A stretch of DNA of 64,000 nt from Parapristionchus giblindavisi (GCA_943737045.1 CALSFV010000292.1:372001-436000); one strand, 5' to 3'; counted from the first letter of the stretch, positions 10,586-21,962 are shown. Numbers and translations: made by a program. The notes: generated by a model from the sequence alone, not told the origin.

Positions 10586-11674
10586 ATATAATATTAGTCG
10601 ATAAACAAATCGATATTAATACAAGCACAAGTAAACTAAATATGAATATGAATGGCTGTTTAATGATGACTGCTGACGAGGTAGTATGCATACAGAGTAA
10701 GCTTGACTCGATGACAAAATCCAAAATGATCGAGTTAAAAAGGGCAATGATAAAGCTCACTCACTTTCAGGAATGGAGTGAAATGGAGAGTAGAGAGGAT
10801 AAGGGATGGGTATATCCGACCCAGTTCAGGAATTAGCGAGAGGTTAGTGAAGCCGGAGAGGGAGAGGGAGAAGGAGAGGGGGAAGGAAAAGAAGAGGGAG
10901 GGTGAGTTGAAGAGGAAGAGGGATGAGAAGCTGGACAGATGTGGAAAGCGATATATGGAATTTGAAACGATTAAGGAAAAGAGGAAAGGATAAAGATAGG
11001 ATAGAAGTGTTGTCAGCTATGAGGTAACCATAATTTTTAGGTAAAGAATTTTATTTTGACTATACCGTAACATTTCATATGAGTTTCACCAGTAAATTAT
11101 TTCCAATAAAACTAGACTTATTTGTTTCTGTTGTCATATTAACATGAACATTCCAAGCAAATGATCAACATTTGTATTTATTGAACTTTCTTCAATTGGT
11201 GCATATGTACAAAATAACTTTATCTCGCAATCAATCAAAATAAATCGATCAATAAAATGATGACGATATTGATTTATTCATAAATTATCAATGAATTGCA
11301 GTACTGAGTGATTTGAAAGAATACACAAAATGTAAAGTTCAAAGATCACGTTAGCTGCTCCGCATTTGAACATCATTATAGGCTGCAATTAAATTATGGA
11401 TTGGTAAATTATCGTTGACGTTGAATATTCTTTATTCAAGTAATAGTAGCCTTCTCTCTTATCACCTGTCTTTATCATGTCTTTCAAACATTTAATTATG
11501 AGTCATAAAAAATCTCTGACGTCAGATAAATTATTATTCTTTTGCAGATGTATTATGCGTGAAAACAAACGATCAGTGGATTTTACAAAATATATCCTCG
11601 TTCTCCGTTTACGATAGCATTTCACGGATATCTTTGACAGAGGTTGCATCTAATTCGATTAGTTCAATCCCTCT
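10577..11674. other. Intergenic region upstream of the PAN gene
   Basis: Promoter region of the PAN gene on the minus strand. A purine-rich GGGAGAGGGAGAAGG tract lies at 10850-10930, the rest is AT-rich. A third exon of the small gene at 11833-13930 may lie here, but I could not identify it. Confidence 0.4.
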
Positions 11675-11801
11675 TCAAGGGAGCGTAACCTCACTCAATG
11701 GCCTCTTCATTACGCACACTATTTCTCTGCTCTCTAACGACGAGATAGCATTGCGCGTCGAAGAGATCGTTGACTAGTGAGAGTGGTTACGCTCCCTTTC
11801 A
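11675..11801. mobile_element. M1-family MITE
   Basis: Ends AAGGGAGCGTAACCTCACTC and GTTACGCTCCCTTTC, core CTATTTCTCTGCTCTCTAAC. It starts about 31 nt past the donor (minus strand) of exon 11833-12000. The related gene at 21505-21962 has an M1 copy in the same position. Confidence 0.85.
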
Positions 11802-11832
11802 GTTGCAGGGTAAAGATGAAAATCGGACGAAC

Positions 11833-13930
11833 CATGTAATGTAGTTGTTATTCTCCGTCTGGATCTTTTCGTCTGACTGAGCGTCTATTGAAGCTTTCGA
11901 TTCATGAACTACCGTACTCTTTCTATCGGGTACGGTATGGTTTGGGCGGCCATGACGATAATTGCCTCCAGTGCGTGGGAAATTGTTCCAGAAGTTGTAG
12001 CTAGAAATAGAAAAATATTGAACGGTGTTATTTAGTATTTCATCAATTCTAATACAAATTTTGGGACGAATTCGTTTCGACACTGCGACTTGTGAAAATA
12101 TGAGAGAAACTAATTGTACTCAATGTTTGTCTTAATTGTGTACAGTACTCTGGTATTTCCAAACAAGTAGTTTACTTACGTGACGTCACAGACTAGTAGT
12201 TTACTGTTAGTTTACTGCAAGTGAAAGAACATTTGACGAAATGCAATACCGTATTATACACTACTTCTAGAAAACTTACCTTTAACTAGCCGTAGACTTG
12301 CAAGTCTACGGCTAGTGGGAAATATAAGTAAACTACTAGTTTGAAAAAAACCATAGTATCGGCCAAAAATATTGGTCCGAAATGGAAAATGGCACAACTT
12401 TCTTCGTTTTTAAACTACGTGCTCCACTCTTAGTGGTTATTAACCGCGAAATGGTTATGCTTTAGGTTGCCAAACTGCGTTTTCAAAATGAATATGTTCA
12501 ACTTCATACTTGAGAAGGTGCAACTCTGTGCAATGATTTTTCTGTCCACTCAACTAACTGGAGTAGCAAAGGATTGGACCCAGATAATTTACATTTTATT
12601 TATTTTTTACATTTTTACACAACCCATGTGGCTGTTCTACGATCGATGTGATTGACGTTTTGGGATCGGAATTAAGAGTGGAAATGAGTTTTATCGCATT
12701 CAATCGATAATAAATCGATAATTTGAAGATAAAGATCAGTGAAGCTGTAGATGTTCTGAATCGCCTCGAAAAAGAAAATGTGAGTAGTCAGAAAAGGTTT
12801 TTGAAAACCATCGCGTATTGTAACCTCCCGTAACTTTTGCTACGGGTCTGAAAGGAATCCGAACTAAACCAAAATAAGGGAAATAAATATTTGATATATT
12901 GCTAAGCTGCTTGCGCAGGAACCATAATTTTAGAAGACCTGCCCTCTGAACGGTAGGGTCTCAAAATTGGTTATCCCAACAAAATAAATATTTTATGCCC
13001 TGAGGGCAAATGGCGAGCTATGACTACCGTAATTTGGGGATAAACATTACTCGCCACTAGCATAATTTTGGCGCTTAGAACGGGTCGTTATCACATCTAG
13101 AAGCTGAGTTATAAATTTTGGGGGTCAAAGTTGCAACCTTGCTACAGCTTGAAATCGGAGTCGGAGACTAAAGAAATGGGAATTTTCAAAAAAAGTGTAC
13201 TTCGGTAGCATCATCACTACGCAAAAAAATAACTAAGTTAATTACACCAACACATCATGGTAATATTCCTTGATAAATTCTCTATATTGACTCAAAAGAT
13301 CAGCTTGATCGCTTTCCTCGATCAAAAGTTATAAAAAAATTAAAAAGCGTCCCATGACTTTACGCCGATACTGTATAAAAATCACTTGTTTTATTTGTAG
13401 AAGAAACTATTTCTTGTATTGCATGGTTCAGAAACTGAAAAAAAAGAAGAAGAAGAAAAAGAAAAGAAGAAGAAAACAAGAAAAGGGAGAGGCAGCGGAG
13501 AGACAATCGAGAGGCGGGGAGAGATCTAGCCTTTGAGCGACTTCCGTTCTTTAGAGCACAGTGTCATTTTCGTCTGCAAGTACATTTTATACGCTCAATA
13601 TTGGCGTTATGCCACGTATTGCATTAAGAAAATGTTAACGTGCACCATTGTCTTTGGAACATCAGCTAACCTATATTGAACAATTACCGTCAAGTTAGTG
13701 AGCGCTTAGAAGAGTTGCACCAATTTTAATTTTTCTTTTTAAATGGAAATTTGGAAATTTTCATGCCACTAACAATAAGAAGACCATGGAGAGGTGAAGA
13801 AGTCAAGGCAATAAGAACCAGCATTTGTATAATGAAACATGAAAATCGCCTACACCATTAGAATTAAGAACATATTGAAAAGAGCGAAGAAAGTGAATGA
13901 TGAGAACTCCATCGAAATTGTTGGAATCAT
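11833..13930 (-). CDS. Small hydrophobic-leader YNFWN-family protein, copy 1 (3' end unresolved)
   Basis: Two exons: 13930-13854 (or from the ATG at 13912) and 12000-11833, joined in phase 2. Exon 1 gives a hydrophobic leader, MEFSSFTFFALFNMFLILM, like the other copies. Exon 2 gives YNFWNNFPRTGGNYRHGRP followed by a Thr/Val/Lys-rich tail that ends ENNNYIT. The donor ends in phase 2, as in copies 3 and 4, so a further short exon is expected; failing that, read-through stops after about 11 codons at 11799. Function unknown; secretion is inferred from the leader. No Cys in the mature part of this copy. The 1.85-kb intron holds an M6 palindromic element. Confidence 0.6.
12148..12356. mobile_element. 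M6-family palindromic MITE
   Basis: Ends CTCTGGTATTTCCAAACAAG and ACTACTAGTTTGAAAAAAACC, with repeated TAGTTTACTT words and an inner perfect hairpin CTAGCCGTAGACTTGCAAGT at 12286-12316. Related to 37429-37635. It lies in intron 1 of YNFWN copy 1. Confidence 0.65.
12357..13853. other. Remainder of intron 1 of YNFWN copy 1; no clear feature
   Basis: AT-rich DNA with an A/G-rich tract at 13438-13500 (AAG/AGA words). No MITE copy, RNA gene or protein match recognised. Confidence 0.4.
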
Positions 13931-13988
13931 AAATAGATTATTATTAGTATTAGTTGTATTTTTATTCTTATTATTATAAGTATTATTA

Positions 13989-15780
13989 TTAAGACACCGG
14001 CTCGGTAAGATTCGAGGGTTGAGCCAGTGACCCGGGACATCGACCTCACCGATTTGGCTCAAAATTTTTTTGTGGATACCCCCATGGCCCCCCATCACAA
14101 AATGGGTATTCATTTGGGCTGGGTCCTTGAAACATGAATGTGGCGGGTTCTCGAAATTTGAAAACTCGATGTTCACCAAAAAAAAGTGGAGCGACCTAGG
14201 TTCAATGTTAGTGTCGATTAATTACAAGTATGCCTAGACAACAAAAACTCGCTATAGGACGGTTCGGATATCCGATCGCAAACTGATTTTTTTACCTCCT
14301 CAAAACACATTAAGATTAATTAAAATTTTAAATTACAAAATCGCACAATTATTTTTGCCTTATCTTATAGAGCAAAAAATTCCGCGTCGAATGAGGCTAA
14401 AAAGTAAAAAATCGATAGACCCCTATTTTAAGAAAAATGGGCCTGACCATGACTTGAAAATATTTTTGTTTTTAAAACCCCTCATGTTTGTACTCTTATT
14501 GAAGAGCTCGTCGAGTAGAACAACCTTCATGTTGAACGTTTTATCTGAAACTCATGTGCAAGAGAGTTTCACACGTTTTCCTGCAATTTTGAGTAAAACG
14601 AAAATAAAATATTTTTAAAACAAAAAAAGCGCAGTCCAATTTTTGCCTAATTTTATAGAGCAAAAAATTCCGCGTCGAATGATTGTAAAAAATAAAAAAT
14701 CGATAGACCCCTATTTTGAGAAAAATGGGCCTGACCATGACTCGAAAATATTTTTGTTTTCAAACCCCCCAATGTTTGTGCTCATATTGAAGATCTTTTT
14801 GAGTAGAACAACTTTCGCGTTGGACATTTTGTCTGAAACTCATGTACAAGAGAGATACACACAATTTTGCAAAAAAATATTTTTATTTCGCTTAACTCAA
14901 AATTGGTCACAAAATCGTGTGTATCTCTCTTGTACATGAGTTTCAGACAAAATGTCCAACGCGAAAGTTGTTCTACTCAAAAAGATCTTCAATATGAGCA
15001 CAAACATGAGGGGGTTTGAAAACAAAAATATTTTCGAGTCATGGTCAGGCCTATTTTTCTCAAAATAGGGGTCAATCGATTTTTTAATTTTTTCAATCAT
15101 TCGACGCGGAATTTGTTGCTCTATAAGATGAGGCAAAAATTGGACCGCGCTTTTTTGTTTTAAAAATATTTTATATTCGTTTTACTCAAAATTGCAGGAA
15201 AACGTGTGAAACTCTCTTGTACATGAGTTTCAGAGAAAACGTTCAACATGAAAGTTGTTTTACTCGACGAGCTCTTCAATATGAGTACAAACATGAGGGG
15301 TTTTGAAAACAAAAATATTTTTGGCTCATGTTCAGGTCCATTTTTCTCAAAATAGGGGTCTATCGATTTTTTAATTTTTAGTCTCATTCGACGCGGAATT
15401 TTTTGCTCTATAAGAAAAGGCAAAAAAAATTGTGCGATTTTGTAATTTAAAATTTTAATTAATTTTAATGTGTTTTGAGGAGGTAAAAAAAATCAGTTTG
15501 CGATCGGATATCCGAACCGTCCTATAGCGAGTTTTTGTTGTCTAGGCATACTTGTAATTAATCGACACTAACATTGAACCTAGGTCGCTCCACTTTTTTT
15601 TGGTGAAAATCGAGTTTTCATATTTCGAGAACCCGCCACATTCATGTTTCAAGGACCCAGCCTAAATGAATACCCATTTTGTGATGGGGGGCCATGGGGG
15701 TATCCACAAAAAAAATTTGAGCCAAATCGGTGAGGTCGATGTCCGGCACTACCGGGAGTCTTACTGAGCCGGTGTCTTAA
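13989..15780. mobile_element. 1.8-kb palindromic element with four internal repeat units
   Basis: TTAAGACACCGGCTCGGTAA at the left is inverted at the right end as GGTGTCTTAA. The arms match for hundreds of bases (for example GGATATCCGATCGCAAACTG). Each arm holds two direct copies of a unit of about 290 bp: 14340-14600 and 14630-14880, then inverted 14890-15140 and 15150-15425. All four units keep an open frame starting MPxLIEQKIPRRM. No transposase recognised. Confidence 0.85.
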
Positions 15781-15872
15781 TCATGCTTGGAAATTGCAAT
15801 AACACGGTCAAATACGTTATGTGAACAACAATGCTAAATGTCATTTAAAACAACTTTTACAAAATGAGACAT

Positions 15873-16006
15873 TAGGTCGGATAAGAACCGATGAATAATA
15901 ACCGACTTGATGATAACTATTTGCTTATGAGAGAAAAAAAAGGTAATGAATAGACAAAGTATATAAAACCCAGTCGGTTATTATTCATCGGTTCTCATCC
16001 GACCTA
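15873..16006. mobile_element. M4-family palindromic MITE
   Basis: TAGGTCGGATAAGAACCGAT at the left pairs with ATCGGTTCTCATCCGACCTA at the right. Inner GAATAATAACCGACT is also inverted. Second copy at 29801-29960. Confidence 0.85.
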
Positions 16007-16406
16007 CAATTAATGCCCACAATGATGATTGCTGAAGGGAACAGGCGATGTTAACGAAAGGATAAGTGCAAATGCCTGCCTGACAAAGCATAATTCTTGT
16101 ACAAGAGCAATACACAGAGATGGTTATCTGAATGATGATAGAAGGATAAGAAAAGCACATTTTATCTACACTTCGCATCTCAGGAACGAGAAACTGAAAA
16201 ACAGAGTGAACGATTGCGATTTAAATTTGCATAAAGTGTTCATCGATTTCAGTATCATATCATCAGTGGTTGAAAAGAAGAAAAAATAAAGGGCGAAGAT
16301 AATAAATCAAAGAAATCGAAGTCGACTTTGATCCAAAGATCAAGGATTTCGAATCCACACTGAAAAAAATTTTTTTTTAATTTGAGACACCAACAAGTTA
16401 TACATA
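16007..16406. other. Region downstream of YNFWN copy 2
   Basis: On the minus strand a TTTTTCAG near 16195 opens a frame without stop to about 15981, which could be a terminal exon of copy 2. Part of it (AGATAACCATCTCTG) resembles 23840-23860. I do not call it a gene. A GATCAAAG-rich word cluster lies at 16325-16345. Confidence 0.3.
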
Positions 16407-16691
16407 TTATAGAAATAAAACATGCCTGCACTTAACTTGCGACGCAGTTATTGTATTGACTACAGTTCCGCGGATTACGGTAGACCGATTGGTTACGATA
16501 TTTCTTCTCCCCTGGGTACTGTACTGCCCTCCGTTGCATGGAAAGAGGTGCCAAAAGTTCCAACTGAAAGATATAATTCGTTCAGTATTTACACATCTTT
16601 TAATCGTTATAAAAATTGTGAATACCTACCAAACAAGGATGAAGAGCACGTTGATTATGGTGAAGAAGGAGAATGATGAAGGTTCGATCAT
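16407..16691 (-). CDS. Small hydrophobic-leader YNFWN-family protein, copy 2
   Basis: Exon 1 16691-16630 starts with ATG directly after TTTCAG (SL-like acceptor) and encodes MIEPSSFSFFTIINVLFILV, a hydrophobic leader. Donor GTAGGT and acceptor CTTTCAG join in phase 2 to exon 2, which begins CWNFWHLFPCNGGQYSTQG. The spacing of W, F, P, GG and Y matches the other three copies. An open frame runs to a TAA at 16407 (72 aa); a phase-2 donor at 16431 (GTGCAG) could instead lead to a third exon. Unlike copies 1 and 4 it has Cys within the motif. Function unknown. Confidence 0.6.
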
Positions 16692-16930
16692 CTGAAATAT
16701 CATTTTTAACTATTCTCATCAATCGTAAAACACAACATCAACGAAGATTTTTTGTTTAAAGATGATCCATTACCACAAATTCATTCGTAAAATAGATATT
16801 TTTATTTATTTATTTATTTAATACACCCGTGACAGGTGCGACAGCCACTACAGATGCGATGGGAGAAATATATTTTTTTTAAACCAGAGAATATTTTTTA
16901 TAAAAACAAGACTAACACGTGTAATGTTAT

Positions 16931-17281
16931 TCATCCTTTAAATACTTCGCGAATGTTGATGTAATTAAATGGAAGAACCAATGTGGTGATGAACGAATGA
17001 TATCTTTTGTATGATAACATCGACTGACCATCAACAATCCATTGACACTGATAACGATGATTATTGATTGGATTAGTTAGCATTTCCTCTAAACAAGATC
17101 TTAGGAGCGTCGCAAGAACAAAGTTTATCTTGCTTTGAATACAGTAATACAGTACACTGTGTAAGTCAATCAATATTTGTGAGGTAATAGCACCGGAAAG
17201 TTGTTCAAATGAAGAAAGACAATCATTGCCAAGATATGACAGGACAATGAGAGGATGACAATGACATATGTCCTGCATACT
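16931..17281 (-). CDS. Hypothetical ORF, possible terminal exon of YNFWN copy 3
   Basis: A 115-codon frame (MQDICHCHPLIVLSYLGNDC at its start) is open on the minus strand, just after an AACAG acceptor-like site at 17280. One extra base would complete the phase-2 codon left open by copy 3, so it could be its last exon. It has no recognisable domain and no counterpart in the other copies. It may be a chance ORF. Confidence 0.25.
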   Translation of the reverse strand, partial: SMQDICHCHPLIVLSYLGNDCLSSFEQLSGAITSQILIDLHSVLYYCIQSKINFVLATLLRSCLEEMLTNPINNHRYQCQWIVDGQSMLSYKRYHSFITTLVLPFNYINIREVFKG

Positions 17282-17575
17282 GTTCCAAGCATTTACTATG
17301 GGTTTGGTAAAGGGTGATGATCGTCTTCAAAGATTACTCTGTTCAGATTCGTCAATATAGCAAAGAAGAGACGAATAATATGTGTATTGAAGAAAGTGCG
17401 AGTAATCAGCAAGTATTTATCAATTTTCGTATTGTGTCAGTAATGACTCTGCTTAGAATGAGCAAAGATCAGAGATCATAAATCAAAGTCCAAAGATCAA
17501 ATCATCATGTTTTCGATCCCACGCTGAAACAATAGTTTATGTTTCGAGTCCTATATTGATAGAAAAGGTTCAAAC

Positions 17576-17984
17576 CTTGTCATGTTGTTGTTATTATTCT
17601 GTTCGATCTCCTCTTTTTTCACAAAGGAGGGTACGGTACCATTGGTTACGGTACCCAGGGTCACGGCGGGTCGAGCGGCATTTCTGGGCCTTTTTGTGCA
17701 GTATTCGCCTCCTTTGCATGGGAAATAATTCCAAAAGTTGTATCTGAAAGAAGAGGTTCAATAGTGGGCGGAGATTGAAGTGGATCGTTTTACGGCGTAC
17801 TATGGAAGGCTCAAGCTGTGAATAAAATATAAAATTTAGCAATATTTTAGAATCCGCTAGATTAAAATCGGATATTTGTTAATTTTATGTAACATCAATA
17901 GATAAAATATTAAATTGCTCACGCTAGAAAAATCACGAGTCCGTTGATAATAGTGAAGAACGAGAACGATGATGCCTCAATCAT
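17576..17984 (-). CDS. Small hydrophobic-leader YNFWN-family protein, copy 3 (3' end unresolved)
   Basis: Exon 1 17984-17923: ATG immediately after TTCCAG, leader MIEASSFSFFTIINGLVIFL. Exon 2 17743-17576: acceptor TTTCAG, phase 2, giving AYNFWNYFPCKGGEYCTKRP, then a Val/Thr/Pro-rich part, KKEEIEQ and a run of Asn before the donor GTTTGA. Leader and motif align with copies 1, 2 and 4. The mature part has two Cys (in FPCKGG and EYCT) that could pair. The last exon is not established. Expected to be membrane-inserted or secreted; role unknown. Confidence 0.6.
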
Positions 17985-19186
17985 CTGGAAAAAAATTTTT
18001 TTCTCACTTTTTTGGAAGTATTTCTTAAAAAGTCCTAATTCACACACTATTTCCTCGATCTCTGCAAAAGATAAACTATTGCAAACGAGGAAAATGTTGA
18101 CTGAAATCGCTGTGCCTTTAAATACGATGTGTGTCTATTGTCAAGTAATTGAGGGAAACAACGTGTGTTCCGATAGATTTCACATTTGATAAAATAGACA
18201 TATATGTCAACAATCTATCTGTGACCAAATCTATTCGTCTAATCAATCGGCACAACATTCAATATTGATAGAGAAAAAACCAATTTCATAATCTAACTAT
18301 GATCTTAACTTTGAGCGAATTCGTGTAAAGAAACAATTTTTTTTTAAAGAAAATAAACAAAATTGCTGTATTTCAAACCCTGGTTAGGAATGGTAATGCT
18401 GTGTAATTCTAGTGTGAAGTTCGTGCAAATAAGGTGGGAAATAAAGTGGACACTCCCTTGAAGAATTTAAATCACTAACTCGAGGTATTCTATCGAGAGA
18501 GGCAATGGTGCAGAGGAATACATGATTTTTAAAGAACAAAAAGAAGTAAAGTACATAGAAATAGTGCGCGACATGAAGAGATAATCAAATGTTGAAAGTT
18601 TAAGAGTAAGGAACACAGCCGAAATTAGGAAGGCCCCAAGAAATTTTGGGGATTGTTGCCAGAGCGAAAAGTGAAATTAGCTAGAGGTGTTCCTTCAAGG
18701 CTGATACAGATTAGGTAGGAGGAAGATACAAGGTAATGTAATGGAGATGAAAGGATAAACTCTAATCAATTGATAAGGAACGAGCAAGAAAACGGATGAA
18801 AACCAGTCGCAGAATTACTAGTCAGTGATGTAACAGATAGAGTAGTTAATGGTGAGATGATAACTCACAGTGTTCTGTAGACTTTGAAAGCCAGAATAAC
18901 CTTGTCTGGCAATAAAAGAAAAAATGGCTTGAACAAGAAGACTGTGAACTATAATGAAAGAAAGAATGATCATGCATTTCGTCTAATTAACAATAGTGGA
19001 ACGCAGTAATAATTGAATTTATTCGTTTATTTAATTAAATAAACACGATTGCGTTAGAATAGAATTAGAGGAACATTTCTTTGGTCTGTCTATTTCATTT
19101 GTTTCCCAATAGAGTCGTTTCTATATTTGATAAAGGGAGAAGCCTCTGTCAAATACAGTAATATAATCAACAGCCAGAAATATTTT
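17985..19186. other. Intergenic, no clear feature
   Basis: 1.2 kb of AT-rich DNA between YNFWN copy 3 and an M3 MITE. No conserved ORF, RNA or repeat match recognised. Confidence 0.4.
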
Positions 19187-19288
19187 TGCGGTGTTACATT
19201 TTCAAAACGCGCGCACGTCCACGAGCGTTTTACTAACTGAAAAAACGCACGTGGACGTGCGCACGTCTTAAAAATGCAGCACCGCCTT
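19187..19288. mobile_element. M3-family palindromic MITE
   Basis: TGCGGTGTTACATTTTCAAA at the left and AAAAATGCAGCACCGC at the right. The interior CGCGCACGTCCACGAGCG pairs with CACGTGGACGTGCGC. Other copies: 32164-32272, 41134-41256, 52730-52843. Confidence 0.8.
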
Positions 19289-19454
19289 AGAAATTTTGTG
19301 TTGTGAAATATAAAATTTTTAAAGCTTTTGGTTTTCCAAAAGCTCGGTCAATAAGCCCAAAAGTAAAATATATTGCTTGTGTGAAAATACGTTTGTATAA
19401 TAATTAAAAATTGATGAACATAATATACTGAGTAATTCTTGCCATTCTTGTGAT

Positions 19455-19540
19455 TTATAATATAGAATATTTCTGAGTGTAGCCGAATACTTGACAAGAA
19501 GAAGTATTCGGCTACAGTCAGAAATATTCTATAATAATTA
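19455..19540. repeat. Inverted repeat
   Basis: TATAGAATATTTCTGAGTGT with CGAATACTT pairs with AAGTATTCG and TCAGAAATATTCTATA. A hairpin-forming copy of an unknown short element. Confidence 0.75.
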
Positions 19541-20309
19541 AAAACATCATCTGAATTGTGGCTCTAGAGACTGTGCAAAAGACACTGTACAGTGCAAAAG
19601 TCTACCCAATTTTACATAGCTTTTCTCAGACTCAACCAATCGGGTCCAAATTTAAAAAAAAAATCATCCCGGTTGAACTCTTATGGTGAAATTTATTTCG
19701 AATTTATCAAAAATCACAAAAGTGAGAATTTCGTTTTCTTCTATTTCTTCTGAGTTTTTTAAAAGTCATTGTAAATTCCGTGCGGGATATAAGATGATTC
19801 AATTCGTTTCATGGGCTAAGGTAACTATTACATTAGGAACAAAACTAATAGCGCCATCGTTAAGCTCTAATCTTTAATCTTTTCATCTCAAAAGCATAAA
19901 ATTTACCAGTATTAAAATCTTGGCTAATTCGCATTCAAGAGAAAAAATTCTCTACCTTTGTTGAGTAGAAAAAGACCGATCAGATCGAGTAGTCAGTGAG
20001 TAAATGAATCAAATCGTAGTAATTTTCTTACAGCATATTTTAATTTTTAAAGCTCACCCCGATCGAATTTGATAACAGTCAATGCTCTATCGCTTTCTTT
20101 GGGTGTGGCCAGTTCGGAAAAATAAATTAGCTCGGGATGTCCCTTTAATTATGAACGAGAAGATGATAAGGAAATGTAGAAAACCATGCGAAAAAATCAT
20201 GCATAATGTTTTATACTGTGAATGTATAAAGTACCTTATGTACTGGACAATTGTTACAGAAGAAAGAGCAGATGCTGAATGACCATCAAGACAGATGAGA
20301 TATTGGAAG

Positions 20310-20398
20310 ATTAAATGATGTATAGATGAACGAAGACCCATTGATGTTTGAAGGATCCCCTGCCATGACCCTCCGCACCAATGTGCGAATGTGATAAA
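20310..20398. repeat. Dispersed repeat copy (partner of 420-515)
   Basis: ATGTATAGATGAACGAAGAC through TGCGAATGTGATAAA matches 420-515 in order. Confidence 0.5.
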
Positions 20399-20639
20399 TT
20401 ATTATTACAGAAAAAGTTATCAAGACCACTCATCAATCGATTGCGATGAAATTTCGGAATGAACTGTATTGAAATTATATTAATTAATTAATTATTCAAT
20501 TAATTAGTTATTCAATTAGTCAATTAATTAATTATTTAATTATTTAATTAATCAATAAGAAATTAATTAAATTATATTCAAATTCAAAAAGTGCGTCAGT
20601 TATCAACGATAATCAGCAATAGAAACCACGGTTTACTGT

Positions 20640-20660
20640 GCTAATGATTGCTCGTAATAA

Positions 20661-20709
<49 letters not shown>

Positions 20710-21065
20710 TTTTATTCCTTCAAATGAACGCATCGGGGATGGGGATCGGGAATATCTGTTAGATAGTATTGTGAAGGATGTCCGTCGCCAAGGCGAATCG
20801 GTGAGATGTGGGGGTGGAGGAAGAGGCAGCAGGAATGTTACCAATTCAGAACATTTCATGAGTGAATATGTACCTCAGGGACAATCACATTATATGGGAT
20901 ATTTTTAACGTGATTACGAAAGACTGTTGGTGAAGCCTGCACAATAGCATCAGGGAGATTATTCCAAATATCAATAGTTCGTGAGGCTAATGTTGAGTGG
21001 GAAGTGGTTGATATTTTGAAAGGTAGAATGATTCTCAACGAATTGCCGTTTCTCAGATGCAAAGC
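20640..21065 (-). mobile_element. Truncated LINE (non-LTR) 3' end
   Basis: On the minus strand 21062-20856 encodes LRNGNSLRIILPF, then ASRTIDIWNNLPDAI and FRNHVKN. This pattern (R-NS, F-R, WN-LP, F) is typical of the C-terminus of LINE reverse-transcriptase polyproteins. After a gap it ends in GGAATAAAATATTATTATT, an (ATT)n tail at 20660-20712. Most of the element is missing, so it is a dead 5'-truncated copy. Confidence 0.75.
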
Positions 21066-21346
21066 GGGAACATAATAATATATAAATAATTATAAAATCA
21101 CTTTATCCCGTAAGGAATCAGCATCAATCGTAAGGACAATGACAATATTGATGAGAATTATCATACAAAGTGATATAGATCGCTTCCCGTATTCAGTGCC
21201 AAATAGGTATGTACAAGCGTAGTGACAGAGATCGAAAGATCAAAGATCAAAGATCAAAGTACATTATCATCCGGATCGCGAGTCGATGCTGAAAGTAGTA
21301 TTGTTATTTTTGTGTCAAGTTCCCATTTTTTCTTTTAAATGCCAAT
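21066..21346. other. Short intergenic stretch with GATCAAA words
   Basis: Contains the tandem GATCAAAGATCAAAGATCAA at 21238-21262. No gene seen. Confidence 0.5.
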
Positions 21347-21460
21347 TTAAAGGGACTGACACCTTTGTCAACGGTCTTTGCATTGCGCACACTATTTCTG
21401 TGTTCTCTAACAACGAGAGAGCGTTGAAGAGACCGTTGACAAAGGTGTACGCCCCTTTAA
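21347..21460. mobile_element. M1-family MITE
   Basis: TTAAAGGGACTGACACCTTT to CGCCCCTTTAA, core CTATTTCTGTGTTCTCTAAC. It starts about 44 nt past the donor of exon 21505-21720 of YNFWN copy 4. Confidence 0.85.
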
Positions 21461-21504
21461 ACATTAGTTGTTTTTTAAAAAATATTGATTGAAATATAAC
21501 AAAC

Positions 21505-21962
21505 CTTGAAACCAAACAGCTCGTGATGTAGTTGTTGTTCTTGCTTTCATTTGATTCCTCGATGACCACTCTGCCGGACACAATCGGCACAGAACCATTA
21601 ACTTCGGTACCGTAGACTACTTCATTCTTGGTTACGGTAGGTTCACGGACTTCGGTAGTTCTAGTCTTCTCAGTACGGTAGTTGCCTCCTTCACGTGGAA
21701 AGTGATTCCAGAAATTGTATCTGAAGAAAATCATCGTTTATAGAAAGTTAGAATAGTTTTCCTGTGAATTTATTCTATTAAAACGATAATTTATAGCGTT
21801 AAAAGTTTTGTAATAACGTATTTCCGATTTCTGCATGGAATCATATTCATTTCCTATTTTCTTTTTTTTTATTTCGAAAACCAACCCGATAACGCATAAA
21901 AGCATGTTGAAGATCGCGAAGAACGAGAACGATGATACTTCGATGGAAAACAAATCGAGCAT
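21505..21962 (-). CDS. Small hydrophobic-leader YNFWN-family protein, copy 4 (3' end unresolved)
   Basis: Exon 1 21962-21886 starts with ATG right after TTTTAG and encodes MLDLFSIEVSSFSFFAIFNM, then LLCVI. Donor GTTGGT and acceptor CTTCAG join in phase 2 to exon 2 21720-21505 with YNFWNHFPREGGNYRTEKTR, a long Thr/Val/Glu/Lys-rich tail and ESKNNNYITS before the donor GTTTGT. This is the longest copy (71 codons in exon 2). The NNNYIT block is shared with copy 1, which supports a common 3' structure. If unspliced, the frame would run into the M1 MITE. Function unknown. Confidence 0.6.

Noticed and set aside
13354..13536. Lys-rich 60-aa ORF
   Set aside because: Low-complexity AAG/AGA tract with no splice or homology support.
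14355..15423. Four ORFs MPxLIEQKIPRRM as genes
   Set aside because: They lie in repeated units of a palindromic element, occur on both strands and lack start context or domain.
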